Part shown: piece after piece, positions 12,420 through 23,402 of the stretch
How positions within the stretch are numbered: position 1 is the stretch's first letter
How the letters are laid out: every line of letters starts with the position of its first letter
Origin: Sarcocystis neurona
Taxonomy: Eukaryota; Apicomplexa; Conoidasida; Eucoccidiorida; Sarcocystidae
Direction: 5' to 3'
Assembly: GCA_000727475.1 (NCBI GenBank)
Contig: KL647303.1
Location: 2,482,773 to 2,546,772, forward strand
DNA length: 64,000 nucleotides
The notes under the pieces: model-generated
Told to the model about the DNA's origin: nothing
The model's input: the letters and a program-made list of their open reading frames with translations, nothing else
Databases searched by the model: none
Translations under genes and position numbers: made by a program

Positions 12420-14164
12420 CGGGCTTGTAAACGGAGCAGTAACGGCAGTTACACCAGCAACGACAGCGGTAGCCGCAGCAGCAAGGGCAGTAGAACAAGC
12501 GGCAACAGCAACAGCAGCAGCAGGAGCAGCAAGGGTAGGAGCAGCAACAGCAGGAGCAGCAAGGGTAGGAGCAGCAACAGCAGGAGCAGCAAGGGTAGGA
12601 GCAGCAAGGGTAGGAGCAGCAACAGCAGGAGCAGCAACAGCAGGAGCAGCAACAGCAGGAGCAGCAACAAGAGGAGCAGCAACAGCAGGAGCAGCAACAG
12701 CAGGAGCCGCAACAGCAGGAGCCGCAACAGCAGGAGCAGCAACAGCAGGAGCAGAACAGCGGAGCAGCAACAGCAGGAGCAGCAACAGCAGGAACAGCAA
12801 CAGCAGGAACAGCAACAGCAGGANNNNNNNNNNNNNNNNNNNNNNNNNNNNNNNNNNNNNNNNNNNNNNNNNNNNNNNNNNNNNNNNNNNNNNNNNNNNN
12901 NNNNNNNNNNNNNNNNNNNNNNNNNNNNNNNNNNNNNNNNNNNNNNNNNNNNNNNNNNNNNNNNNNNNNNNNNNNNNNNNNNNNNNNNNNNNNNNNNNNN
13001 NNNNNNNNNNNNNNNNNNNNNNNNNNNNNNNNNNNNNNNNNNNNNNNNNNNNNNNNNNNNNNNNNNNNNNNNNNNNNNNNNNNNNNNNNNNNNNNNNNNN
13101 NNNNNNNNNNNNNNNNNNNNNNNNNNNNNNNNNNNNNNNNNNNNNNNNNNNNNNNNNNNNNNNNNNNNNNNNNNNNNNNNNNNNNNNNNNNNNNNNNNNN
13201 NNNNNNNNNNNNNNNNNNNNNNNNNNNNNNNNNNNNNNNNNNNNNNNNNNNNNNNNNNNNNNNNNNNNNNNNNNNNNNNNNNNNNNNNNNNNNNNNNNNN
13301 NNNNNNNNNNNNNNNNNNNNNNNNNNNNNNNNCAGGAGCCGCAACAGCAGGAGCAGCAACAGCAGGAGCAGAACAGCGGGAGCAGCAACAGCAGGAGCAG
13401 CAACAGCAGGAACAGCAACAGCAGGAACAGCAACAGCAGGAACAGCAACAGCAGGAACAGCAACAGCAGGAACAGCAACAGCAGGAACAGCAACAGCAGG
13501 AACAGCAACAGCAGGAACAGCAACAGCAGGAACAGCAACAGTAATAGCAGCAGCAGCTTCAATTGTTCTTGAAGCGTGTTCAGCCGTAGAATTAACAGCT
13601 AACACAGGACGTACGCTACTGCCCAGATGCCAGGCAACACCAGCAGCAGGAGTGGCAGAAGTAATGAGCGCAGCAGCTACCTTACTTACGAGCACTTCTG
13701 CACCAACAGCCCCAGCAGCAGATCAAGCAACAGCAACGCAATATACCACGGCAACGCGCATGCATGCACACACAGTAGCCGAGCAAGCGCGTCGTGGATG
13801 GGTATCACATGCAGCAACAGCGTCGACGGCGTTAAACGTCGGCGTTTTGTCCTCATCTTCGTACGCCTCGATATTTTTGAAGAAGTGTTGGCCTTTAAAA
13901 ATCAAGGAATTCAGGACGCTGGTGTGCTCCCACTCTGGGGCAACACGTTCTAACGTCTACGTCTGCAGGTTCTTTTGCCAACTTATTCTGTCGCCCCAAG
14001 CAGCATCTTCGTTCGTGGAGAGATTTACTTGTCTTTGTGTGCACGTTCCTTCACTTCACTACTTTTCGATTTACACAGCGTCCCTGTCCCTTTGTGTTGC
14101 CGAAGCAGGTCTGTACACCTTTCTCCCCGTTCTCTGTCAGTTTTTTCTACTAAATCGCAGGTAG
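12420..14164 (+). CDS. Ala/Ser-repeat protein interrupted by a scaffold gap
   Basis: The CAG array is open as Ala- or Ser-rich frames, while the Gln frame is broken by TAG in AAGGGTAGG units. Downstream of the gap the frame that becomes Ala-rich continues without a stop past the array into non-repetitive sequence: SIVLEACSAVELTANTGRTL, later LNVGVLSSSSYASIFLKKC, then a hydrophobic Phe/Leu/Cys-rich tail ending at 14,164. A donor may end the exon earlier, near 13,970 (GTCTGCAG|GTTCTT). A competing frame begins with ATG at 13,627 and ends at 13,953 (108 codons). Irregular units (CAGAACAGCGG) move the phase within the array. The product is not recognised. Confidence 0.4.
12480..13545. repeat. CAG-type array with 15-base unit, gap inside
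   Basis: The unit is close to GCAACAGCAGGAGCA, with variants GCAAGGGTAGGAGCA, GCAACAGCAGGAACA and GCCGCAACAGCAGGA. On the plus strand it encodes Ala/Thr/Gly, Ser/Asn/Arg or Gln/Glu repeats depending on phase. Such arrays coding for amino-acid runs are known in Eimeria. Confidence 0.95.
12824..13332. other. Assembly gap (509 N)
   Basis: Unknown bases interrupt the CAG array. The sequence just before the gap (about 12,706-12,823) and just after it (13,333-13,450) is nearly identical, so the two contig ends may overlap and the gap may not represent missing sequence of this length. Confidence 1.
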
Positions 14165-14432
14165 AGTTGCCGTGCGAACGACGACGGCCAGCAACGCCAC
14201 TGCCGCAAGCACATTTGTTCATGCACGGGCGCATTCACTTTCGAATATTGTGGAGAACGCAGAACATGCGTGTATACATATTCTTGTGCGCATTTTGTCC
14301 CTGCACACGTACATTGACGACAAATCTCTGCAACCAAAGCCGACAAGTAGTCGGAAATAGGTAGGCGCAGGTAGAACTGCACACATCAACGGTGAGGGAC
14401 GTCTTTCTTTCTGGTGCAAGACTTCCCTTTCT

Positions 14433-15026
14433 GTGGAGGGCAGCGGTAAATACTTCAGCGCCTCCGTCTGCATCTATGTAAGAACGCACACATCCACATG
14501 TGGAGATAAACAAACGTGGATAGACAGATGTCTCCCCGTGCGAGTTCGTTTGTTTGTAGACTTGCGACTCGAGACAAGAGCTTGTGTGAGATGGAATTTC
14601 GTAATGAGGGTGGGCACTCCCCAGCGTAGGGCGTTGACACGGGGGTCTGTTTCATATTTTCTTCTCAAGCTATTTTCTACCCGGCAGCAATCCCTCCACT
14701 TGCTTCCAGAAGTACGTCTTCTACCGGCAGCGTCCTTTTTCGACTTGGACAACAAATTTTCGAACGTGAGAGACAATGCGGTTTATTTGTCTTTCTACGC
14801 TCCTGCTGTCTGCTCTTTCCCAGAAAAATGCGTTTTTCAAGATGAAACGCTTCGTGTCCCACCGGAACAATCCAGTCACTTTCTGCCGTTCCCATCTTTT
14901 CCTTGTTCCTTCTGTGAGTCCGGTACCCGGCGAGGTGAAGAGAATTTTCTACTTCCCACAGAAGAGTGTGGAAGAAACTCTACGATGTATACAGAGGGAG
15001 CATTTCGAATAAATTCCTTCGCATAA
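14433..15026 (+). other. Long open frame, coding status uncertain
   Basis: A frame of about 197 codons on the plus strand has a Phe/Pro/Glu-rich second half (EKCVFQDETLRVPPEQSSHF) ending at TAA near 15,026. Inside it, in another frame, an ATG at 14,776 opens 78 codons beginning MRFICLSTLLLSALSQ, which looks like a signal peptide. Both cannot be the main product. Neither has convincing splice sites. The stretch 15,030-15,360 holds nothing I can support. Confidence 0.25.
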
Positions 15027-15374
15027 GTGTACGTATATATTACACACGTGGAAAGTTCTCTCCCCACGTATGACGCAAACATCTGCCTCCATCCACATGT
15101 ACGGACAAACACGAAAGTCTATACCTACAAATTTTCACGAGAAAAAAGTGTATGCGTCAAATATATCTCGGACTAGAGTGAAGGTCAACGGCTCTGCTGC
15201 CTGTGGAAGAGGCAGGAAGGAGAATTTGTAAGAAGAAAACCGCGGGACAGCAAAGTGTAGAATGCAAGGAATTCTACGTAGGAGTATATCTGCATGGATT
15301 CACGTGTATAGATACGTGTGGATAACTTTATATATCTCCACTCCGCTGCGTCTTACGCGCCTTCGTGCATCTAC

Positions 15375-15645
15375 ACACGTATATATATATATACACATGT
15401 ATGTGTACCGGTATTTCTTTGTATAAATCTATTTTGACAAACTTACAGATGTTTGTATATGTGTGCGTGTATATCAATATATGTATATATCAGTATATTT
15501 GTATATCTGTATATCTATTGATTTATATAGTTCTCTTTATGTGGAACGTAGTGAATATGTATATATATATGTATATGTAGGTATATAAACATAGACGTCT
15601 TTCGATGTATATATATATATACATATATGTGTACCCGTGTTTACG
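15375..15645. repeat. TATATG microsatellite block
   Basis: Interrupted TATATA/TGTATA runs with no gene signal separate the 14-kb open frames from the CAG-rich island at 15,830. Confidence 0.9.
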
Positions 15646-15831
15646 TGTAATTACCACTATTGTAGCACCACATAATTAGCCACACACATTAGCAATAAAG
15701 GGACGCCTGGTGCAGCTGCGTCTGCTGCTGCTGCTGTTGACTGTATCATCTCTAGCATCGGTGAACGTCTCTGGCTGACACCCGCTTGAAAGATGCTGTC
15801 ACACTTTTGATTATCACCGCCGCAACAAGAC

Positions 15832-16240
15832 GTGGCTTGCTGGACGCTCCAGCCGCGTCGCAGCAGAGCAGCTGCAGCAGGAGCAGCGGCAGAAGCAGCC
15901 GCAGCAGCACAAGCAGCAGCAGCAGTAGCAGCAGCACAAAAGACGAAGAAGAAGCAGCAGGACTGCGATAGCGAGAGCAGGCGCCGCCATCGGAGGAGAT
16001 ACACCGGCGCAGCAGACAGCCGCAGCAGGACTGGGAGCAGCAGCTGCAGCAAAGCGGCAGCCGACGCAGCAGCAAGGAGAACAGCGTCCGCAGCAGGAGC
16101 GGCTGCAAGCCGAGAAGTGGAGGAGAAATACGAAGAGAAAGGAAAGGATAAGGAGCAGCAGCGGGAGAACAAAGCAGCATGTGCGGCGGGTGCTCCCGCT
16201 TCGTAAAAAACTAGGAAAAGACATGTCGCTTGCGTAGCAC
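15832..16240 (+). CDS. Ala-rich and Lys/Glu-rich coding island
   Basis: A plus-strand Ala frame runs to TAA at 16,206 and turns into a charged helix (REVEEKYEEKGKDKEQQREN). A second plus frame is also open past it and ends KKLGKDMSLA at a TAG near 16,236. The minus strand is open too but gives Leu/Cys/Phe runs. I favour the plus strand because the flanks of the repeat are charged there; the choice between the two plus frames is unresolved, since purine-rich sequence reads as Lys/Arg/Glu in any frame. Confidence 0.35.
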
Positions 16241-16424
16241 CTCGGGAGCTGGCGGGACTGCTGGTCCTCTATGAGCCTGCATTACTATTCCTGACAGGCA
16301 ACTACTTGTTTCTGTTGTTATCCTTCCCTTCCTCGTGCTGCTGTTGAGGCATCTACTGTCATTTCTCTCCGCCTTCTTTCTTTTCTTGCCCCTTCCTGAC
16401 GTACTCCCCACGTGCGCTTGGTAT

Positions 16425-17681
16425 ATGGCGGCTGCCACCTCTTCAGACGCCGCCTCGCGGCATCGTCTGCGCGTTTGTTCCTTCGCTGCTGCTGATGCTG
16501 CTGCTGAGGCGGCTCCTCTTTTTCTTCGTGCGGTTCCCGGTGCTGCTGTGTGTGTGCGTGCTGCTCCTACCGTAGCTGAGACTGCTCCTTCTGGCTTTAC
16601 TTCTGCTGCTGCTTTCTCTCCTGCTCCCGGTGCCGCTGCTTGTTCTCCTCCACGTCGGCTCGCTGCGTGCTGTCCCACAAGTTTTGATCTCGCTGTGTAC
16701 ACCTCGTGCAATATGCAACTTCCTGCAAATTCATCCGCATTCCGACCCCCTGCTCCTGCAGCTACTCTCCGTCCCCGTGCTGGTGCAGCTACTCACCGTG
16801 CTCATGCTGCTGCAGCTCCTCTCCGTCCCCTTGCTGCTGCAGCCGCTCGTCGTCTTCTCCCTGCTGCGACTGCGGGCCACTCGTTTGCTTGTCTTTGTGC
16901 GTATTCCGCGTCTGCTGCTGCTGCTAGTTGCACTGCCCACTTGCCGCCTTTTTTTTCTTCTCTCCCCGCTGCCGCTGCGGACTGCCTACAGCGGCGAGGC
17001 TACCGCCATTGGGCACGACACCGCGCTTTTGAGAAAGTTCGGCGGCTCCCCAACCGCGCGCTGCGTCCCGGTTGCTGCGCCGCTTCTCTCTTTCCACCTC
17101 CCACGAATAGCTACAGCACTACTTACAACAGGAGGAGAAGCAGCAGTAGCCCAGCCTTTTGTAGCAGCAGCACCAGCAGTGGGAGTGTCGCGCGTGAGAG
17201 CGCAGCGCTAGGCAGCAGCGGCAGTCCCATCGCCAGCTACAGTAGCCCTCTGCGTGCCGATAGCGCAACATACATACGTAGCGGCAGCGACAATAATTCC
17301 ACTTTCTCTGGCTTCCTAAGTCCGAATATTACGGGCTCGATCGCTGTGCATGGCGACTACCGTGTAGCGCGTACCGCTGGAGGCGGATACCGGCTGGTGC
17401 CGCCGTATCCTCCTCGGGTTAATAAAACTATTGAGCCGTATCCTCCCTCGGCACCGAAGTACTTCACTGTCAATAGAAGTTACCCACTGCAGTGGAGAAA
17501 CGTAGAATACAAATATGTTCCCGTGCGACTCCCTCGCCCCTACGGCGCCGCTGCCGCAGCAGCCGCAGGAGAAGGAGGAGGCACAGTAGCGGGACAAACT
17601 GGGGCTGCTTGGGGCGGTGAGGTCATTCGCATTTTCCACAAGAGGAAAGGGTGGACGAAGGGGAAGAAGAACGGGAAATGA
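16425..17681 (+). CDS. Ala-rich protein with Tyr/Pro-rich C-terminus
   Basis: The frame is open from about 16,335; the first ATG is at 16,425, giving about 418 residues. The first half is Ala/Pro/Ser-rich and less certain: on the opposite strand 16,711-16,211 is also open and charged, so part of it could belong to another gene. From about 17,100 on the protein is convincing: Ser-rich, then Gly/Tyr/Pro-rich (YRLVPPYPPRVNKTIEPYPP, later YKYVPVRLPRPYG) and a basic tail (FHKRKGWTKGKKNGK). Tyr/Pro-rich segments occur in coccidian wall-forming and pellicle proteins; that link is inference from composition only. If translation starts upstream at a non-ATG codon or through splicing, a hydrophobic leader would precede it. 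Confidence 0.5.
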   Translation: MAAATSSDAASRHRLRVCSFAAADAAAEAAPLFLRAVPGAAVCVRAAPTVAETAPSGFTSAAAFSPAPGAAACSPPRRLAACCPTSFDLAVYTSCNMQLPANSSAFRPPAPAATLRPRAGAATHRAHAAAAPLRPLAAAAARRLLPAATAGHSFACLCAYSASAAAASCTAHLPPFFSSLPAAAADCLQRRGYRHWARHRAFEKVRRLPNRALRPGCCAASLFPPPTNSYSTTYNRRRSSSSPAFCSSSTSSGSVARESAALGSSGSPIASYSSPLRADSATYIRSGSDNNSTFSGFLSPNITGSIAVHGDYRVARTAGGGYRLVPPYPPRVNKTIEPYPPSAPKYFTVNRSYPLQWRNVEYKYVPVRLPRPYGAAAAAAAGEGGGTVAGQTGAAWGGEVIRIFHKRKGWTKGKKNGK

Positions 17682-17689
17682 AGGGAGAA

Positions 17690-19051
17690 GAAATACGATG
17701 AGTAACAGTACCGGGGAAAACTGTACGAGATGGGACGAGAAAGGAGTATCAGGGAAAGCGACACAAGAGAAATAGAAACACGTAAAGAGGTTGTGACGAG
17801 TCTCTTCCAGTTGTTCTCGAAGGCGGCTTTCATTTCTTTACCACGAAACTACGGGTGTGAACAGCCGCCTGACGTGCACAGAGTGTATCACCGGGTTTCT
17901 GAGAATAGCGGCTGCGGATTTCACAGCCGTTGTCAGATGGTGACTGTTGAAAGACACATCAGCGTATCGAAGACGAAGGAAATACTCACTGCCTAACTAG
18001 TGTGGTAACACTTCTTTCTTTTCGACTTATAGTGATCCAGAGGTATGCGAAGTAAAATGTAAGTTTCGCAGGTAAGAGCTAAGGGAGTCAAGTGTTTTCT
18101 TTGGATTTAATGCTGAACATAGATAGGCTGAAGCGTTGCCGAGGAAAAGTGTTTTGCTCCATGATCCACAGATGTGGCATTTTCTTGTGGAGCACATACG
18201 TGTGATACAATGTGAAACCGTCGTTCAAATACGGTCGAATATGCCAGACGCGAGCCTTCTCTCTGGCGAGTCTGCGGAAAACAGCGAATAGCGAGTTTTT
18301 CGAGCTTCAGGAAGTCAGAAGAACCAGTTCTACCGCGTTTGCAGTCGTACTCGTTTCAAGATACAGTTTAAGCCCTACTGCACATCTTATCAGATGTAAA
18401 TCCTATGTGGTATAGGTATCACCATTGCACGTCACAGTAAAAGGTTTGTCTAGCTTCAGGAAAACGAGGGCCTCACTTACAGGAATGCCTTTGTTACCCG
18501 TGCAAGACATGTAACAGACGCGACACTCGATTTGAAGGTGTATGCCGTTTCCTTCAAGGATTCCCCTGATGGAAGCGTTAGTGCAGCTGACAGCATCCTG
18601 TGCGTCGCTTTATTTATAGATCACGTTGAGTGCACACAGACCGCTAGAGTGTACCCTTCGCTTGGCAAACTAAAATTGGGGAACGTGGCAGCAGGCAGTT
18701 CTCAAAGAACAGAACGCTGCAGACGCCGCCAACTGGCTTCTTCTTCCTCCCCGTGTAGCTACTCTCTTGCCACTCGTGCTGTCCTGCCGTCTTCGCTTCC
18801 TGATTTCGAAAGGGCAAAAAGGACAGTTTCACCTGCGTGACACATGACTGCGACTCTACTTATATTTCGAAACGACATGTACGTGAAGTCGTTAATACTG
18901 TTGAATGGTAGACTTCCGTCTGTTTTATGCTGGATTAAATACGCCTGCACAAGAGTGAGTCCTTCTTCATCTAAGTGGTTGACGAACGGTATTACCACTT
19001 ATGTAGAAATATATTTTAGAAATATATTTTCTGCATCACTGAACTCTGCAA
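17690..19051. other. Stretch without a supported gene
   Basis: Open frames exist (for example an ATG at 17,730 opening 88 codons, and about 100 codons ending at 18,840, both plus), but neither has splice support or a recognisable composition. Part of this may be untranslated sequence of the preceding gene or missing 5' exons of the next one. Confidence 0.3.
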
Positions 19052-19721
19052 GTGTGTGACCAGGGTGATAGAAAAAGCACTACTACACTGTATTTATATC
19101 GGCGCAAAAAGAATAAAATAGAGAAGAAAACTCGGTTTTTTCCGAACCGGAGTCCAGTCACGACACCTGCGAGTGAGAGTGAGCCACGGCCTCCAATACC
19201 TGTCCAACGACGTACGCACATATACATATGTATGTATACACACATATATACACTTGGTACACACGTGTATACACAGGTAAGCGTGTCCAGGTACAAGTAC
19301 GTGTATTTACGCATATGCGTGTACACAGCGGCAAATATATAGCAGGAGATCCGTGGGGATTGCAAAGCTACGCAGGCGTGCAGCTAGGGTACGTAGCGTA
19401 CCGTCTGCACAGCAGTACTGCCTCGCAAGCGGGCCTACAGGACGGCAAATCTCGTTTCCTCCGCTGCCATAATGAAGTAGGTGCAGCGGTATCTCACGGT
19501 GTCAGCCTCTCTTTTAACGCCTAATACTCTTATATGTACAGCTGGGCTCGCAAGTCTTTGCCTGCGGCGTTTGTTGTTAGTTTTGGCTACTAATACTTTG
19601 TGGTTCTGCGCAGATAAAGTGGAAAGGGGACAAATTTAGGAATGCCTGTCTTCTCGTCCTACTGGTTCCAAGAATATATTCCCCAGTAGAGCGTTGTTTA
19701 CGTAGCTCAGAAGTCGCGTAG
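19052..19721 (+). CDS. 3' exons of a protein with a weak PDZ-like patch
   Basis: Three exons fit together: about 19,052-19,211 (start uncertain), 19,343-19,476 and 19,614-19,721 ending in TAG. Phases agree (1, then 0). The first ends with a Pro/Ser-rich linker (TPASESEPRPPIPVQR). The second contains LGYVAYRLHSSTASQAGLQDG, whose order LGY..., S.A..AGLQDG resembles the start and second turn of PDZ domains; this is suggestive only. The third continues KWKGDKFRNACLLVLLVPR. A 12-base exon (LGSQ) near 19,540 could lie between the last two without breaking phase. Upstream exons and the start codon were not found. Confidence 0.5.
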
Positions 19722-20319
19722 GATAGTCGCCACGTCATTCCGTGTCTCGGTATTATAAGAAGTACCACGCGGGTGGGAAGAAGTATAAGGCTGCGACTGC
19801 GCAGCAGACGACGTGTCTGTGAAGACACGTCGATGGTCATTTATCATTGCACCTACAAACAGCCGCTGTAGAACGGCCAAAAGAAAATTTCAAAGTTTGG
19901 AATTGTGTTAACGAACCTGTTTAAAGTTTGGGGTAAAAACAGACAACGATTCACACAAGAAGGACCCCTTGTCTGTCCCATGTCAACTCGCAGCACCACC
20001 TGCTGCTCTGTAGCAAAGGCGTCGAATTACTCCAGTTGACCGTAATCTCTCCCCTTTTCAGTAGCCGACTCACTTTGCATAACACTTCTACACGTGTGCA
20101 TGTGCAGCATCCGGGTACACACATGTAAACAGCTGTGCGCGGGCGCTCACAGGCACAAATGTGTGCACATGATATGTACAGATATGTATAAACGTATACG
20201 CATATCCGGATTTCGTTTCCACTCACTGCAACCGCGAAGCAATGCTCCTGTTACCTGTGGACTCTCTTCTTTGTGGGAACACATATATTCTAGGTAATAA
20301 ATTGAGAGATTTGTCCTGA

Positions 20320-20620
20320 GATATATGTATATATATATATGTGTACACATACGCGAATATACACATATGTAGATGCGTACAGATGCACACAGAGAGAAGA
20401 GACGTGGACATAGTATATCCATGCGTATCTACACATGTATCTATATACACCTCGTACACACACACACACACAAAATGAATGTAGACGCACACATGAACAT
20501 ATGTAGAAGCAGACATAGGTACACATGAATATATATATATATATATCATGCATGTACATGTCAACACTGGGTTCACGTATACATCACATATGTATATATA
20601 TAATATAGAGAGTCATATGT
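20320..20620. repeat. TA/CA microsatellite block
   Basis: TATATA, CACACA and TGTACACAT runs fill the interval. From 19,722 to 20,640 there is no supported gene on either strand. Confidence 0.85.
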
Positions 20621-20640
20621 ACGCGTCTACGTCCACCTTT

Positions 20641-20995
20641 GCTAGTACTAGGAAAGGCGCAGTTGCGCAGCGTAGAGAATGAGATCCATGGCCGCTCTGG
20701 CGGTGAAAAGCATGCAGAACTGCTGATTTTGGGCTGCAAGTGAAGAGAGCCTGCGTCTCCACAGAGCGAGGTATTTGCTGCTGCTGGTAAATGCGGTGGT
20801 GCCTCTGCCGAACTTGCCGGTGCTGCCGGTGAAATTGCTGATGCTGTTTGCTCTCCTCCTGCTGTTGTCGGCTTCCTTGTAGGAGGAGAGCACGCCCTCC
20901 GCAGCAGGCGCAGCAGCAGCAGCAGCAGGATGCCAGCGCAGACTTAGCGGAAATCCTAAGGCTACGTTGCTGAGGCACAGAGAAGTCGAAGACGC
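20641..20995 (-). CDS. CAG-rich coding island, frame unresolved
   Basis: On the minus strand a GTGCCTCAG acceptor near 20,972 is followed by about 300 bases open in all three frames: one Gln/His-rich (QQQEESKQHQQFHRQHRQ), one ending YAAQLRLS at a TAG, one Pro/Ala/Ser-rich (PPTRKPTTAGGEQTAS) that can leave at an AAAG|GTGGAC donor. The plus strand gives Leu/Cys-rich frames. That the block is transcribed on the minus strand is likely; the frame cannot be chosen without neighbouring exons, which I did not find. Confidence 0.4.
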
Positions 20996-21761
20996 ACGAC
21001 TACAAATCAGGCTTCTCGGTAGAAACACGAACGTGGAAACGAAGAGAGATAAAATAAACCAAGTAGGGCCAGAAAACCCAAAGGCAAAATACTAGCGATC
21101 GAGGAATGACCCTTTGATTGTGTCACACGCAGCCACACACACAGACGACGAACATACACGCACGCAGGCACTTCACTCGTACCACAAATAGTTCAACGGA
21201 AAAAATTTTACTAAAAGCTCATATATGCGTATATTTCCCCCCACACGTAAATCCGTATCTTTTTATATAGGTCCCCGTATATTAAACCCATATGTATCAA
21301 CACCCCCATATACAAAATATATAGACAGCGAGTGCATACGTACACTTAGAATGGACGTGGCTACACAGATGCATGGACGAATACTACTACACAAGTTCCA
21401 AAATTTAGCCGAAACTGTGACGATGGTACGTCTACATATATATGTACTTATACGAAGATCAACAGATAGATTGACGGATACATATATACACATATATATA
21501 TATATGTATATAGAGAGAGACAGCCTCTGTGTGAATGGAAAGAATATATAGGTGAATATTGCGGATATGTATTTATGAAACATAGAGAGTCTGCGTTAGT
21601 GTGGATAGAATACATATGTGGATGTTACAAATATACATGCATATATACGTATGTGAAGTGTAGGGAGCCTGTGTTTGTATGGAGAGAATATATATATATA
21701 TATGTGGCTATTTAGGGGAAAAGAATGAGATTTTACACGTGTGTATGCATACATTAAAAAA

Positions 21762-22035
21762 ATGGAAGCTGCTACGTCAACAGCTGCCTCCACAAAAAAT
21801 GTGGACACTTTATCTAAACGTATACGTCGGGGCTGCATTTACGCAGTAGTGTACGTATACTGAACATCATTATGGTTCCACACGTACGTACGTATTACCC
21901 ACACCTTCGAGGCAAATGCGTCTACATACAACACGTAGAGCAGGACATTGCAAGCTTATAATCTATACTTCCTTGCAGGAGTCATCAAGACTTACAGGTA
22001 GAGGGCAGAGACAGCCCAGTTCATCAGACGCGTAG
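21762..22035 (+). CDS. Candidate two-exon small protein, 46 residues
   Basis: ATG at 21,762 in the context AAAAAAATGG opens 28 codons (TKNVDTLSKRIRRG in the middle) to a GCA|GTAGTG donor at 21,845. A CTTCCTTGCAG acceptor leads to 21,979-22,035 in phase 0, ending TAG, giving a basic Ser/Arg tail. Exon 1 and exon 2 add to 47 codons. The same second exon can instead leave at ACAG|GTAGAG and join a frame at 22,087, so this may be the start of a longer gene. No family is recognised. Confidence 0.35.
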
Positions 22036-22389
22036 ACGGGGTCGGGCCGCCGCTCTCCATTGACGAACAAAATGCACTTTCGACAGCTGAGAGGAATTTA
22101 CACAAATCATCTACGACTCCACACACAAATACGCATACGCATATATACTTCTACGCACGTATACACGCATGCGTTCATATATAAATCTATACACATACGC
22201 ACATTTGTGCGTCCTATATATAAATACATATACACAGGCACATTACACATACATCCGCATATATATATATATATAAATATACAAACAGAACTCACTTTCT
22301 CTCCACATATATATGCATATATATATATATAGAGATATGGATAGAGATGGAAATATACGCGAGGATCCGCGGCACGATCGCAGCAAAGA

Positions 22390-23281
22390 AATATACGTCA
22401 CTTGCTTTTCCAGACGTCCCCAAACAGGCGCGCACGTCTAAGTCTACACACAGGGAGAGATGCGTAGGCGCAGTCACCTTGTTCCTACGTGCAACCAGCA
22501 GAAAAAGTCGTCTGCAGGCAAATACATGTGAGTATAGATATATATATATATATACGCATACTTAGGGCGTGCTAGGTTTACGCAGATGCACTGGCGAATG
22601 ACCCGGTGCACGGCTTTCCATCTAACTATTTATCTATCTATCCATCTCTCTCTGTATATATATATATGTATACATACATATGTGATAGCATGGCTATATA
22701 TCTATCTATCTATGCTCATGTAGGAAAGCAGAAAGCATTCCCCATTGCAGTGGCAACACCAGGAATTTAAGCAGTACATATATACAGTTGACTGCAAGTA
22801 GACACACCATAACACACGTTTAGAAGGAGCTTCTCGTCCTTTTTCCCTTCTCCTTATCTCTGTATCTCTTCAGAGACTTATTACACGACTACACATATAA
22901 ACATATGCAAGCAGGTGCGCGTATGGATATGAAGCATACCTCCACACGGTCAGGTTTGATGTATATACACGCATGCATACACGTGTAGATGGCCCTTCCT
23001 TCAAAGTGGCAACAGAAACATATTTTACGGCAGAACAAAAGCGCAGATGGTTGCTTCGTACAAACTTGTCCCTTCGTGTACACACGTCAAGCACGACGTA
23101 TCTACACACAACTACATATACACAGATACATATAAATATGCGTGTCTGTGGACTCTTTTCACTACTGGCCTCCGCCCAAGATCTGCTGTCGCTTTCGTCC
23201 AGCTGCAGTAAAGGCCGGAGAATCCACCAGGTTCAGTATGACGAAGACGCACAGGCACACGTCAAGAGAGAAAAAGACTGA
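22390..23281 (+). CDS. 3' exons of a basic hypothetical protein
   Basis: An exon ending at 22,527 (donor ACAT|GTGAGT) carries LFLRATSRKSRLQANT. It joins in phase 1 to 22,989-23,077, which reads GPSFKVATETYFTAEQKRR and leaves at CGT|GTACAC. The last exon begins near 23,214 or 23,231, depending on the acceptor, and stops by about 23,285; with the 23,231 acceptor it reads VQYDEDAQAHVKREKD then TGA at 23,279-23,281. The 5' limit of the first exon is uncertain. Introns are TA-rich. Not recognised. Confidence 0.4.
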
Positions 23282-23402
23282 CTGATAAGCATTTATACGC
23301 TTATGTGGGTATGAAGCCTATATTGATACATTTTTGTGGGTGTGTGGATATTGCTGCGTATGTCTCTACCTCATATAAGCAGTTACATATGTACGTGTGT
23401 AG

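Noticed and set aside
12225..13695. Minus-strand poly-Leu, poly-Cys and Pro-Ala-Val frames through the CAG array
   Set aside because: Shadows of the plus-strand array; they cross the gap only because N codons are not stops, and non-repetitive flanks look better on the plus strand.
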